Positions 50,887 to 59,489 of a stretch of DNA of 64,000 nt are shown in pieces. The first letter of the stretch is position 1; each line of letters opens with the position of its first letter. The translations under genes and the position numbers were made by a program. The notes under the pieces were generated by a model. The model was not told where the DNA came from. It did not search any database and worked only from the letters and a program-made list of their open reading frames with translations. Location of the stretch: NCBI RefSeq assembly GCF_004337445.1, contig NZ_SJZB01000042.1:186001-250000 (forward strand), written 5' to 3'. This stretch comes from Parasulfuritortus cantonensis (lineage in GTDB: Bacteria > Pseudomonadota > Gammaproteobacteria > Burkholderiales > Thiobacillaceae).

Positions 50887-52194
50887 CTAGCGGTCTTCCC
50901 TGAGCAGCCCGTTCAGCGCCTGCAGGTCGGCTTCGGCGAGGCCGCCGCTCACCGCTTTCAGCTTGAGGCCGCTGATCAGCGCGGTGTAACGCGCCGAGGC
51001 CAGGTCACGCTTGGCCGTGTAGAGCGACTGCTGGGCATTCAACACGTCGACCGCGGTGCGCACGCCGACCTCCTGGCCGAGCTTGGTCGACTTCAACTGC
51101 GTTTCGCTGGATGCCACGGCCTGTTCCAGCGCGCGCACCTGGGCCTCGCCGGAGACCACGCCCAGGAAGGCCTGGCGGGTGTCCAGCTCGGCCTGGCGGA
51201 CGGCGTTGTCGAGGTCGAAACTGGCCTTTTCCTTGTTGGCCACGGCTTCGCGCACGAGGGAATCGGTCGCGCCCCCCTGGTACAGGTTCCAGCCCAGCTC
51301 GACGCCGACCACGGCGCTGTTGCTGTCGATCTTCAGCCCGGTCGTGCTGAGGGTGTTGCGGGTATCGGTATAGCTGGCGGTCAGGTCGACGGTGGGCAGG
51401 TAGCCGGCGCGCTGGCGGCTCACCTCGCGTTGGGCGATCTCGGCCTGGGCGCGACTGACCGCGACGCTCAGGCTGTTGTCGCGCGCCTGGCCGACCCAGG
51501 CGTCCATGTCGTTCGGCTGCGGCAGGCTGACGACGACGTGCTCGACCAGGCTGGCCAGGTGCGGGGCCGGGGCCATGATCAGCTTCTCCAGGGTGCGGTT
51601 CTTGACGTCCAGGTCGTTGCTCGACGCGATGACCTGCGCCACCGTGGCGTCGTAGCGCGCCTGCGCTTCATGGGTGTCGACGATGGTCGCGGCGCCCACC
51701 TCGAAGCTCTTCTTGGCCTGGGCCAGCTGTTCCGCGATGGCGGTCTTCTGGGCCTCCGCGGTGGCCAGGTTGTCGCGCGCCAGGAGGACGTCGAAATAGG
51801 CTTGGGCGGTGCGCAGGAGCAGGTCCTGCTCGGCCAGCTTGAGCTGGGCCTCGACGGCCTGGACCTGCAGCTTGGCCTGTTCCAGGGTCTCCAGATTCTG
51901 GCGCCGGAACAGCGGTTGGCTCAAGGCCAGCGTGAAGCTCGGCGTGTTGTAGCTCTTCGACGGCGTCACGCTGGTGTCGCTTTCGACGTGGCGGGCGTTG
52001 GCCGACAGGTTGAGGCTGGGCAGGAGCAGGGCGCGGCCTTGCGGCAGCTTTTCCATGCCGGCCTTGTAGGCGGCCTGGGCGGAGGCGTAGATGGCGTCGT
52101 TCTGGCGCGCCTGCCGGTAGATGTCGGTCAGGTCGGCGGCGCCGGCGGCGTGACTCAGGGCCGCCAGGGCCAGGGTAAGCAGCGTCTTGCGCAT
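50887..52194 (-). CDS. tolC: TolC-family outer-membrane channel
   Basis: 435 residues with a signal peptide (LTLALAALSHAAGA). The sequence shows the duplicated OEP architecture: long amphipathic helices (LEQAKLQVQAVEAQLKLAEQDLLLRTAQAYFDVLLARDNL; later FLGVVSGEAQVRALEQAVASSETQLKSTKLGQEVGVRTAVDVLNAQQSLYTAKRDLASARY) and short beta strands, with DIYRQARQNDAIY at the start as in TolC. It would serve as exit duct for type I, RND or ABC pumps, including the YbhGFSR-like exporter encoded upstream on the same strand. Confidence 0.94.
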   Translation of the reverse strand: MRKTLLTLALAALSHAAGAADLTDIYRQARQNDAIYASAQAAYKAGMEKLPQGRALLLPSLNLSANARHVESDTSVTPSKSYNTPSFTLALSQPLFRRQNLETLEQAKLQVQAVEAQLKLAEQDLLLRTAQAYFDVLLARDNLATAEAQKTAIAEQLAQAKKSFEVGAATIVDTHEAQARYDATVAQVIASSNDLDVKNRTLEKLIMAPAPHLASLVEHVVVSLPQPNDMDAWVGQARDNSLSVAVSRAQAEIAQREVSRQRAGYLPTVDLTASYTDTRNTLSTTGLKIDSNSAVVGVELGWNLYQGGATDSLVREAVANKEKASFDLDNAVRQAELDTRQAFLGVVSGEAQVRALEQAVASSETQLKSTKLGQEVGVRTAVDVLNAQQSLYTAKRDLASARYTALISGLKLKAVSGGLAEADLQALNGLLREDR

Positions 52195-52204
52195 AGGGTG
52201 CTTC

Positions 52205-52528
52205 TCAATAGGTCGGCATGGTCGGGTCGGCCTCCTTGGCCCAGGCGTCGACGCCGCCGGTCAGGTTGATGACGTTGGTGAAGCCGTTGTGTTCCAGGTA
52301 GCGCGCGGCGTGGAAGCTCCGCACGCCATGGTGACAGATGACCACGGTTTCCCGCCCGGGGTTCAATTCCGCCAGGCGGGCCGGGATGGTGCGCATGGGC
52401 ACCAGCTCGGCGCCCTCGATCCGGCAGACGTCGAATTCCCAGGACTCGCGGACGTCGAGCAGGAACGGCCGCTCGCGCGCCGGATCGTCCAGCCAGGCCT
52501 TCAGTTCGGCCGGCCGCAGGTGGCGCAT
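52205..52528 (-). CDS. Single-domain rhodanese-like protein
   Basis: 107 residues, no signal peptide. A GlpE-size rhodanese domain: LLDVRESWEFDVCRIEGAELVPM and the active loop VVICHHGVRSFHAARYLEHNGF with the persulfide cysteine (CHHGVRS), then NLTGGVDAWAKEADPTMP. It can transfer sulfane sulfur, with the partner unknown. It sits between pcm and tolC, separated from each by only a base or a few bases. Confidence 0.93.
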   Translation of the reverse strand: MRHLRPAELKAWLDDPARERPFLLDVRESWEFDVCRIEGAELVPMRTIPARLAELNPGRETVVICHHGVRSFHAARYLEHNGFTNVINLTGGVDAWAKEADPTMPTY

Positions 52529-52529
52529 G

Positions 52530-53183
52530 TCAGAACTCGAAGCGGGCCGGCTCCGCGGCATGGGCGAGGGCGGGGACGCGGGTTTCGAACAGACCGTGGC
52601 GCTGGCAGGAGCCGGCGCTCGCGCAGGTGACCAGGGTGGCGGTCATGACCTCGCCCTCGCCGAGCACGGCGAACAGGCGGCCGCCCGGGTTGAGGCGGTC
52701 CAGGTAGGCCTCCGGCAGCGCCGGTACCGAACCGGTCAGGACGATGACGTCGAACTTGCCGTCGGCCTCCCAGTCGCGGGCGCCGTCGCCGGTCTTCAGG
52801 GCGACGTTCTCGATGCCGTGCGCCTTCAGCTTCCGGTCGGCCTCTTCATGCAGGCTGCGGTCGATCTCGACGCTGACCACGTGGCTCGCCAGGGCGGCCA
52901 GCAGGGCGGTCAGGTAGCCGCTGCCGGTGCCGATCTCCAGGACCCGGTCGCCGCGCTTGATCTCGAGCGTCTGGAGGACGCGCGCCTCCAGCTTGGGCTC
53001 CCACATGAACTGGCCGTTGCCGAGCGGGATGGCCATGTCCACGAAGGCCAGGGAACGGTACACGGGGGGCACGAAGTCCTCCCGTTTCAGCTTGCCGAGG
53101 AGAGCCAGCACGGTCGGGTCCAGCACCTCCCAGGGGCGGATCTGCTGTTCGATCATGAGATGGCGGGCGTGTTCGTAATCCAT
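52530..53183 (-). CDS. pcm: Protein-L-isoaspartate O-methyltransferase family protein
   Basis: 217 residues. It uses SAM to methylate isoaspartyl residues so that damaged proteins can be repaired. Features: ARHLMIEQQIRPWEVLDPTVL, YRSLAFVDMAIPLGNGQFMWEPKLEARVLQTLEI, SAM loop VLEIGTGSGYLTALLAALA and LNPGGRLFAVLGEG. The second segment departs from canonical Pcm (usual IG..TISQPYIVA), as in the divergent betaproteobacterial paralogue next to tolC, so true isoaspartate activity is not certain. It is ~50 bases downstream of the ABC permease gene. Confidence 0.85.
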   Translation of the reverse strand: MDYEHARHLMIEQQIRPWEVLDPTVLALLGKLKREDFVPPVYRSLAFVDMAIPLGNGQFMWEPKLEARVLQTLEIKRGDRVLEIGTGSGYLTALLAALASHVVSVEIDRSLHEEADRKLKAHGIENVALKTGDGARDWEADGKFDVIVLTGSVPALPEAYLDRLNPGGRLFAVLGEGEVMTATLVTCASAGSCQRHGLFETRVPALAHAAEPARFEF

Positions 53184-53233
53184 GGCAATTCCTGGGCAAT
53201 CATCGAGTTGGAAAAGCTTAGCATATCCCTGTC

Positions 53234-54343
53234 TCAGTACATGCGGTGGCGGAACAGCCAGGCCGCCAGGCTGAGGCTGACCAGGCCGAGCAGGGCCATG
53301 GGCCAGAACTGGTCGACCAGGACCGCGAAACCGGCGCCCTCGAGGAACACCTTGCGCAGGATGACCAGGAAATAGCGCAAGGGGTCGAACAGGGTCAGGA
53401 ACTGGACCGCCGGCGGCATGTTGGCGATCGGCGTCGCGAAGCCGGACAGGATGACCGCCGGCACCATGAACAGGAAGGCCCCCAGCAGGCCCTGCTGCTG
53501 GGTCGCCGAGAGGGCCGAGATGAGCAGCCCGGCGCCGACGCCGGACAACAGGAACAGCGCCAGGCCGGCGTAGAAGGCGGCCAGGCTGCCGAGCATCGGC
53601 ACCCGGAACCACAGGGTGGCGACGAGCAGGATCAGGGTCGCCTGGGCGATGCCGATGACGAACCCGGGCACGGTCTTGCCGATCAGTATCTCGGCCATGC
53701 GCAAGGGCGTCACCAGGAGCTGGTCGAAGGTGCCCTGCTCGCGTTCGCGCGCCACGGTCAGGGCGGTGACCAGCATGGTCACCACCAGGGTGAGCATGCC
53801 GACGATGCCGGGGATGAAGAACCAGCGGCTTTCCAGGTTGGGATTGAACCAGGCCCGGGTGGCCAGCCTGGCCGGCGGCCCGGTCAGGCCGTGCCCGGCG
53901 ATCCAGTCTTCGTTGAAGCGGTCGACCACGCTGCGCACGTAGTTGAGGGCGATCATGGCGGTGTTCGAGTTGCGGCCGTCGACGATCACCTGCACCGGGG
54001 CACTGCGCCCGGCCGCCAGGTCGGCGCCGAAACGCGGTCCGAGATGGATCACCACCAGCACCGTGCGGGTGTCGACCAGGGGCGCGATCTCGGCCTCGCC
54101 GGCGAGGGTCGCCACCTGGTGGAAGCTGGGCGCGCCCTGGAAGTGGCCGAGCAGGGTGCGCGCCGCGCCGCCGTGGTCCTCGTCGTAGACCGCGTAGGGG
54201 ATCTCCTTGAGGTCGAAGCTGGCGGCGTAGCCGAACACCAGCAACTGGACCAGGGGCGGCACGATCAGGACGACGCGGCTCTTGGGGTCCTTGAGCAGGG
54301 CCAGGAACTCCTTCTGTATCAGGGCCAGGATGCGCTGCCACAT
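53234..54343 (-). CDS. ABC-2 type transporter permease (YbhR-like)
   Basis: 369 residues. One N-terminal membrane helix (VVLIVPPLVQLLVFGYAASF), a ~130-residue extracytoplasmic loop, and five C-terminal helices including FIPGIVGMLTLVVTMLVTALTVAREREQGTFDQLLVTPL, the ABC-2 signature. It pairs with the next permease to form the membrane part of an exporter. Order regulator-HlyD-ATPase-permease-permease matches E. coli cecR-ybhG-ybhF-ybhS-ybhR, whose pump exports antibiotics and other cations. It is two bases from the preceding permease stop. Confidence 0.9.
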   Translation of the reverse strand: MWQRILALIQKEFLALLKDPKSRVVLIVPPLVQLLVFGYAASFDLKEIPYAVYDEDHGGAARTLLGHFQGAPSFHQVATLAGEAEIAPLVDTRTVLVVIHLGPRFGADLAAGRSAPVQVIVDGRNSNTAMIALNYVRSVVDRFNEDWIAGHGLTGPPARLATRAWFNPNLESRWFFIPGIVGMLTLVVTMLVTALTVAREREQGTFDQLLVTPLRMAEILIGKTVPGFVIGIAQATLILLVATLWFRVPMLGSLAAFYAGLALFLLSGVGAGLLISALSATQQQGLLGAFLFMVPAVILSGFATPIANMPPAVQFLTLFDPLRYFLVILRKVFLEGAGFAVLVDQFWPMALLGLVSLSLAAWLFRHRMY

Positions 54344-54345
54344 GG

Positions 54346-55491
54346 TCAGTCCAGCCGCTTCCGGGACTTCTTCCAGGTGATGGCCAGGAAGATGGCCGCC
54401 ATGACCGCCAGGGCGGCGGCGTTGGGCAGGATGACCGACCAGACGTCGCCGGCCAGGAACAGGGTCTGCACGATGGCGACGAAGTAGCGCGCCACGACGA
54501 CGTGGGTGATCGCCTGCACCACGGGCGGCATGCTGCCGATGTCGAAGATGAAGCCGGACAGCAGGAAGGCCGGCAGGAAGGTGGCGATGATGGCGATCTC
54601 GCCGGCGACGAACTGGCTCCGGGCCAGGGTGGAGATGGTCAGGCCCATGCCCAGGGAGGCGAGCAGGAACAGGCTGGAACAGCCCCAGAGCAGCCAGAAC
54701 GAGCCGCGCAGGGGGACCTCGAACAGCCAGACCGCGAGGCCCACCGTGAGCAGCATGCCGCCCGTCCCGAGGGTGAAGTAGGCGGCCAGCTTGCCGAGCA
54801 GGACCTCGGTCATGCTGGCCGGGGTGACCATGAGCGCCTCCATGGTGCCGCGCTCCCACTCGCGCGCCATGACCAGGGCGGTGAGCAGGGCGCCGATCAG
54901 GGTCATGATGATGGCGACCAGGCCGGGCACCAGGTAGTTGCGGCTCTTCAGCTCGCTGTTGAACCAGATGCGCGCCTGCAGGTCGGCCGGGCGGGTCAGG
55001 GTCTGGCCGCTGGCCGCGGCCCGGGCGGCCAGCCAGGTGCCCCAGGCGCCCTCGGCATAACCCAGGACCAGGCGGGCGGTATTGGCGTCGACGCCGTCGA
55101 CGATGACCTGGATGGCGGCGCCGTCCGGCCGGCGCAGGCGGCGCGCGAAGTCGGCGCGCAGGCGGATGATGCCGCGCACCTCGCCCAGCAGGAGGGCCCG
55201 TTCGGCCTCGGCCATGCCGGCCATGTCGCGCGGCGAGAAGGAGCTGGAGCCGCGCAGCGCGGCCACGAAGTCGGCGCTGTCGGGCGAGGGCGCCTCGACG
55301 ACCACCGCCACCGGGACGTGCTCGGCGTCCAGGGAGACCCCGTAGCCGAACAGGACGAGCAGGAAGATCGGCATCAGGAAGGCGATGGCGATGCTGCTCG
55401 GGTCGCGCACGATCTGCAGGAACTCCTTGCGCGTCAGGCCGCGCAGGCGCATGCCGGCGCCGCCGCGGGCAGCGCCGCCGGGCCGGCTCAT
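54346..55491 (-). CDS. ABC-2 type transporter permease (YbhS-like)
   Basis: 381 residues, same plan as the following permease: N-terminal helix (SIAIAFLMPIFLLVLFGYGVSL), large outer loop, then YLVPGLVAIIMTLIGALLTALVMAREWERGTMEALMVTPASMTEVLLGK and four more helices. Its ATG overlaps the stop of the ATPase gene (ATGA), implying coupled synthesis. First of the two half-permeases of the YbhGFSR-like exporter. Confidence 0.9.
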   Translation of the reverse strand: MSRPGGAARGGAGMRLRGLTRKEFLQIVRDPSSIAIAFLMPIFLLVLFGYGVSLDAEHVPVAVVVEAPSPDSADFVAALRGSSSFSPRDMAGMAEAERALLLGEVRGIIRLRADFARRLRRPDGAAIQVIVDGVDANTARLVLGYAEGAWGTWLAARAAASGQTLTRPADLQARIWFNSELKSRNYLVPGLVAIIMTLIGALLTALVMAREWERGTMEALMVTPASMTEVLLGKLAAYFTLGTGGMLLTVGLAVWLFEVPLRGSFWLLWGCSSLFLLASLGMGLTISTLARSQFVAGEIAIIATFLPAFLLSGFIFDIGSMPPVVQAITHVVVARYFVAIVQTLFLAGDVWSVILPNAAALAVMAAIFLAITWKKSRKRLD

Positions 55492-57224
55492 GGCGTCGCC
55501 TCCGCGCTCGCCTCGACGAGGCGGATGAAGGCGTCCTCCATGCCCGGTTCCGGGTGTTCCGGGCTGCGCGCCCGGGCCTTGATCGCGGCCGGGTCGTCCA
55601 GGGCCAGGATGCGTCCCGCGGCCATGATCGCCAGGCGGTCGCAGTATTCCGCCTCCTCCATGAAGTGGGTGGTCACCAGCACCGTCACGCCGCGCCGCGC
55701 GAGGCCGTTGATGCGCTGCCAGAACTCGCGCCGGGCCAGGGGGTCGACGCCCGAGGTGGGCTCGTCCAGGAACAGGATCTCCGGCTCGTGCATGAGGGCG
55801 CAGGCCAGGGCCAGGCGCTGCTTGTAGCCGAGCGGCAGGTCGGCGCTCAACTGGTCGGCGTAGCCGGCCAGCTCGAACTCGGCCAGGGCCCAGGCCAGGC
55901 GCGCGCGCCGGGCGGTGCCCGCGAGGCCGTAGATGCGGGCGAAGAAGTCCAGGTTCTGGGTCACCGACAGGTTGCCGTACAGGGAGAACTTTTGCGACAT
56001 GTAGCCGATCCGGGCACGCGCCGCGGCGGCGGCGTGGCGCAGATCCAGGCCGGCGACCCGGAGCTGGCCGGCGCTCGCCGGCAGGAGGCCGCAGAGCATG
56101 CGGAAGGTGGTCGTCTTGCCGGCGCCGTTGGCGCCCAGGAGGCCGAATATCTCGCCCCGGCGGATCTGGAAATCGAGCCCGGCCACGGCCCAGAAGTCGC
56201 CGAACCGGCGTTTCAGCCCGGCCACCTCGATGACCACGCCGTCGCCGGCCGGCGGCGTCGGCGCCGGGGCCTCGGCGGCGGGCGCGGCCGGCGCCGCCCC
56301 GCGCGCGCGCAGGAGGTCGATGAAACCGTCCTCGAAGCGCGCCGGGGTCGGCTGCGCGAGCAGGCCGGGCCGTTGCGCGACCGCCTCGGGCAGGTGCTCG
56401 GCGCGGGTCACCAGGCGGACGTGTTCGCCCTGCACCAGGGCGTCGACGACGCCGTCGAGGCCGGCCAGTTCCGCCTGCAGGTCGCGGTTGCGCCGGCCCG
56501 GCGCGGTCACCGCCCAGGTGCGCCCGGCGACGCGCGCGCTCTGGCGCCCGGGCGGGCCCTGGTCGAGGACGCGGCCCTCGTGCAGCAGGACCACCTCGGC
56601 ACAGCGCTCGGCCTCGTCGAGGTAGGCGGTCGACAGGAGGACGCTCATGCCCTCGGCGCGCACCAGACGGTCGATGATCGCCCACAGCTCGCGCCGCGAC
56701 ACCGGGTCGACGCCGACCGTCGGCTCGTCGAGCAGGAGCAGGCGCGGCGCCCGCACCAGGGTGCAGGCGAGGCCGAGTTTCTGCTTCATGCCGCCGGACA
56801 GGCGGCCGGCCAGGCGGGCCGTGAACGGCGCCAGGCCGGTCATGTGCATCAGCTCCGCGTAGCGCCCGGCGCGCAGCGCCGCGGGGACGCCCTGGAGGTC
56901 GGCGTAGAGGTCGAGGTTCTCCTGCACGGTCAGGTCCTCGTACAGGCCGAAACGCTGCGGCATGTAGCCGAGCGCGGCCTGCACCGCCAGGGCGTCGCGG
57001 CTGGCGTCCAGGCCGAGCACCCGGATGCTGCCGGCGTCCGGGCGCAGCAGGCCGGCGGCCAGGCGCATGAAGGTGGTCTTGCCGGCGCCGTCCGGGCCGA
57101 TCAGGCCGGTCACCGCGCCGGCCGCGATGCCCAGGCTGACCCCGTCGAGGGCCGGGACGCGCCGCTTGCCGACCCGGAACGCCTTGCCCAGGCCGTCGGC
57201 GACCAGGACCGGGTCGCCGGTCAC
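55488..57224 (-). CDS. Tandem ABC ATPase of the exporter (YbhF-like)
   Basis: 578 residues from a GTG overlapping the HlyD gene stop (GTGA). Two complete ATP-binding cassettes are fused: Walker A GLIGPDGAGKTTFMRLA and signature LSGGMKQKLGLACTLV with LLLLDEPTVGVDP in the first; GLLGANGAGKTTTFRML, LPLGYKQRLALACALMHEP and ILFLDEPTSGVDP in the second. The second signature is degenerate (LPLGY instead of LSGGQ), as in E. coli YbhF. A Pro/Ala-rich linker (~310-330) joins the halves. Confidence 0.93.
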   Translation of the reverse strand: MTGDPVLVADGLGKAFRVGKRRVPALDGVSLGIAAGAVTGLIGPDGAGKTTFMRLAAGLLRPDAGSIRVLGLDASRDALAVQAALGYMPQRFGLYEDLTVQENLDLYADLQGVPAALRAGRYAELMHMTGLAPFTARLAGRLSGGMKQKLGLACTLVRAPRLLLLDEPTVGVDPVSRRELWAIIDRLVRAEGMSVLLSTAYLDEAERCAEVVLLHEGRVLDQGPPGRQSARVAGRTWAVTAPGRRNRDLQAELAGLDGVVDALVQGEHVRLVTRAEHLPEAVAQRPGLLAQPTPARFEDGFIDLLRARGAAPAAPAAEAPAPTPPAGDGVVIEVAGLKRRFGDFWAVAGLDFQIRRGEIFGLLGANGAGKTTTFRMLCGLLPASAGQLRVAGLDLRHAAAAARARIGYMSQKFSLYGNLSVTQNLDFFARIYGLAGTARRARLAWALAEFELAGYADQLSADLPLGYKQRLALACALMHEPEILFLDEPTSGVDPLARREFWQRINGLARRGVTVLVTTHFMEEAEYCDRLAIMAAGRILALDDPAAIKARARSPEHPEPGMEDAFIRLVEASAEATP

Positions 57225-58246
57225 GGCTGCTTCCCGCAGGCCGGGGCGGCGGCGCCGGCGGCCTGGCCGTAGGCGATGGTGACGGTGGCCGGCATGCCCT
57301 GGCGCAGTTCGCCGGCGGCGTCGCAGACGAACACCCGCGCCTGGTAGACCAGGCTGGTGCGCAGCTCGGCGGTCTCCACCGTCTTGGGCGTGAATTCGGC
57401 GCTCGGCGCCACGTAGCCGACCCAGCCCTGGTAGGACTTGCCCGGCCGGCTGTCGGTGGTGACGCTCGCCCGGGCGCCGACCGGGATGCGGCCGAGCGCG
57501 TCCTCGGGCAGGTAGACGCGCACCCAGAGCGGGTTGCCCAGGGCCAGGGTGAGGGCCGGCTTGGCCGCCGAGGCCATGTCGCCCGGTTCCAGGATTCGGC
57601 TCTCGACGACGCCGTCGTCGGGCGCCGTCAGTTCGCCCTGGGCGAGGTCGTGGCGCAGCAGGTCGACGCTCGCCTCCTGGGCGGCCAGGCCGGCCGCCGC
57701 CGTGGCGATGTCCTCCTTGCGCGGTCCCAGTTCGGCCAGCCGGTAGGCCTGCTCGGCGGCGGTCAGGCGCTGGCGCGCCGCGTCGAGGCCGTTGCGGGCG
57801 CTGTCGGCCTGCTGCTGGGAGACGAAATTGCGCGCCACCAGGTCCTCCTGGCGCTTGTACACCTGTTCGGCGTCGAGCACCGCGACGCGGGCGGCGTCGC
57901 GCTGGGCGGCCGCCTCGCGGATCTCCTCCGGGCGCGAGCCGGCGCGCAGCTTGGCCAGGGTGCTGCGCTGGGCGGCGGCCTGGGCCTCGGCCTGGGCCAG
58001 GCTGAGCTGCAGGCGGGTGGTGTCGAGGCGGGCGAGCACCTGGCCCTTGCCGACCCGGTCGCCCTCCTGGACGCGCATTTCGGCGACCCGGCCGCTGGCG
58101 TCGAAGGCCAGGTCGACCTGGCGCACGTCGACATTGCCCTGCAGGACCAGCCGGTCGCCGGGGTCGGCGTGCTCGCGCTTGAGCAGGAGCGCGGCGCCGG
58201 CGGCGAGCGCCAGCAGCACCGGCACGATCAATAGCTTACGGTTCAT
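57221..58246 (-). CDS. HlyD-family periplasmic adaptor (YbhG-like)
   Basis: 341 residues. One N-terminal membrane anchor (LLIVPVLLALAAGAALLL), lipoyl halves (VAEMRVQEGDRVGKGQVLARLDT and ELTAPDDGVVESRILEPGDM) flanking a long coiled coil (LSLAQAEAQAAAQRSTLAKLRAGSRPEEIREAAAQRDAARV). It joins the ABC permeases to an outer-membrane channel, most likely TolC encoded in the same run of genes. Its start overlaps the end of the regulator gene by eleven bases. Confidence 0.92.
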   Translation of the reverse strand: MNRKLLIVPVLLALAAGAALLLKREHADPGDRLVLQGNVDVRQVDLAFDASGRVAEMRVQEGDRVGKGQVLARLDTTRLQLSLAQAEAQAAAQRSTLAKLRAGSRPEEIREAAAQRDAARVAVLDAEQVYKRQEDLVARNFVSQQQADSARNGLDAARQRLTAAEQAYRLAELGPRKEDIATAAAGLAAQEASVDLLRHDLAQGELTAPDDGVVESRILEPGDMASAAKPALTLALGNPLWVRVYLPEDALGRIPVGARASVTTDSRPGKSYQGWVGYVAPSAEFTPKTVETAELRTSLVYQARVFVCDAAGELRQGMPATVTIAYGQAAGAAAPACGKQP

Positions 58247-58898
58247 CGCGGGTTCCTTTTTGGTCCGGGGCGGCCAGGCCGTTGAACAGCATGTCCAGGT
58301 GTACCGCCAGGTGGCGCTCGAAATCCATGCCCCGGTCCTCGAAGGCCAGGAAGCTGTGTTTCCAGATGATGGCCAGCAGGGCCGGGCCGATCACCACGCG
58401 CCAGGCGTAGTCGACGTCGACGGCGCGGAACTCGCCGGCCGCGATGCCGCGCGCCAGGGTGCCGCAGATGATGGCGCGGCCGCGCGCGATCACCTCGTCG
58501 TGATAGAAGCGGGCAAGCTCGGGAAAGTTGCCGGCCTCGGCCATGACCAGCTTGGGGATGCCGGAGAGCGGCGAGCCGGCCACCCGGCGCATGAAGGCAT
58601 GCAGCAGGAAGGTCAGTTGCTCGCGTCCGGGCCGCGCCCCGGCGGCCGCCTGCAGGCGTGCCACTTCGTCCAGGTTGTCGACCAGGGCGTGGCGCACCAC
58701 GGCCTTGAACAGCTCGAGCTTGTTTGCGTAATAGAGGTACAAGGTCGCCTTGGCCACCCCCGCCCGGCGTGCCACCTCATCCAGCCGGGCGGAGGCGTAG
58801 CCGCGCTCGACGAACACCGCCAGGGCCGCCTCCAGGACTTCCTGGGGCCGGGCCTCGGCGCGGCGCTGCCAGCGGGGCGGACGGGTTTCGGGATTCAT
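58236..58898 (-). CDS. TetR/AcrR-family repressor of the exporter (CecR-like)
   Basis: 220 residues. The N-terminal helix-turn-helix is typical: VLEAALAVFVERGYASARLDEVARRAGVAKATLYLYYANKLELFKAVV. The C-terminal ligand domain includes FYHDEVIARGRAIICGTLARGIAAGEF. First gene of the exporter unit. A long palindrome lies immediately before it with a promoter -10 inside, so it very likely represses itself and the pump genes. No Shine-Dalgarno sequence is visible before the ATG, so initiation may be weak or at another codon. Confidence 0.92.
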   Translation of the reverse strand: MNPETRPPRWQRRAEARPQEVLEAALAVFVERGYASARLDEVARRAGVAKATLYLYYANKLELFKAVVRHALVDNLDEVARLQAAAGARPGREQLTFLLHAFMRRVAGSPLSGIPKLVMAEAGNFPELARFYHDEVIARGRAIICGTLARGIAAGEFRAVDVDYAWRVVIGPALLAIIWKHSFLAFEDRGMDFERHLAVHLDMLFNGLAAPDQKGTRDEP

Positions 58899-58899
58899 G

Positions 58900-58937
58900 G
58901 CCGGCTATAAATGACTCTTCAGTCACTTATAGCCGGC
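58900..58937. promoter_or_regulatory. Operator palindrome for the TetR regulator
   Basis: A 38-base near-perfect inverted repeat: outer arms GCCGGCTATAA/TTATAGCCGGC, one mismatched pair, inner arms TGACT/AGTCA and a CTTC centre. 16 of 17 pairs match. The inner TGACT-N4-AGTCA resembles TetR-family operators. It begins two bases before the regulator's ATG. Confidence 0.8.
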
Positions 58938-58954
58938 GTCCGCCGCTCAGGCAA
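58926..58954 (-). promoter_or_regulatory. Promoter of the tetR-exporter operon
   Basis: Minus strand: -35 TTGCCT and -10 TATAAG with a 17-base spacer. The -10 box lies inside the palindrome, so a bound repressor would block RNA polymerase directly. The expected start point is only ~20 bases before the regulator's ATG. Confidence 0.65.
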
Positions 58955-58973
58955 ATGCCGTCTCGGCCGCGGC

Positions 58974-59489
58974 TCAGTCGGGTTCGGCGAGCAGACGCTC
59001 CAACTCGGCCACCGCCTCGGGACTGTCCCACTCGATGGAACCGAACAGGCCGAGCCGGATGCGGCCCTGCTTGTCGACCACGTAGCTGGTCGGGAAGGCG
59101 ACCACCTGCCAGGGCTTGAGCAGGTTGCCGTCGGGGTCGGGCAGGATGGCGAACTCGATCGGCACCTGCTGGGTATAGGCGCGGATGTCGGCCGGGTTGT
59201 CGCCCATGTTGACGCCCAGGATGGCGAACGGCCGCCCGGCCATCCTGGCCGCCAGCCGGTTCATGGACGGAATCTCCTTGCGGCAGGGCGGGCACCAGGT
59301 CGCCCAGAAGTTCACCAGCACCACCTTGCCGCGCAGGCTGGCGAGGTCGATCGCCGGTCCCGCCAAGGAGGCGAGCTTGAGGGCCGGCGCGGGGCGCGGC
59401 GTGAGCGGTTTGAGGCCGCCGGCGGCGGCCGGCAGGGCGGTCAGCAGGCAGAGCGCCGCGGCGGCCGCGCAACGTAGCAAAGCGGTCAT
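58974..59489 (-). CDS. TlpA-like periplasmic thiol-disulfide protein
   Basis: 171 residues with a cleavable Sec signal (LLRCAAAAALCLLTALPAAAGG). The thioredoxin fold has the active site VVLVNFWATWCPPCRKEIPSM (WCPPC) and the cis-proline in VAFPTSYVVDKQGRI, followed by GLFGSIEWDSPEAV. Members reduce disulfides in the periplasm, for example in cytochrome c maturation or copper handling. Its start overlaps by four bases the end of the exported protein gene upstream, with which it forms a two-gene unit. Confidence 0.92.
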   Translation of the reverse strand: MTALLRCAAAAALCLLTALPAAAGGLKPLTPRPAPALKLASLAGPAIDLASLRGKVVLVNFWATWCPPCRKEIPSMNRLAARMAGRPFAILGVNMGDNPADIRAYTQQVPIEFAILPDPDGNLLKPWQVVAFPTSYVVDKQGRIRLGLFGSIEWDSPEAVAELERLLAEPD

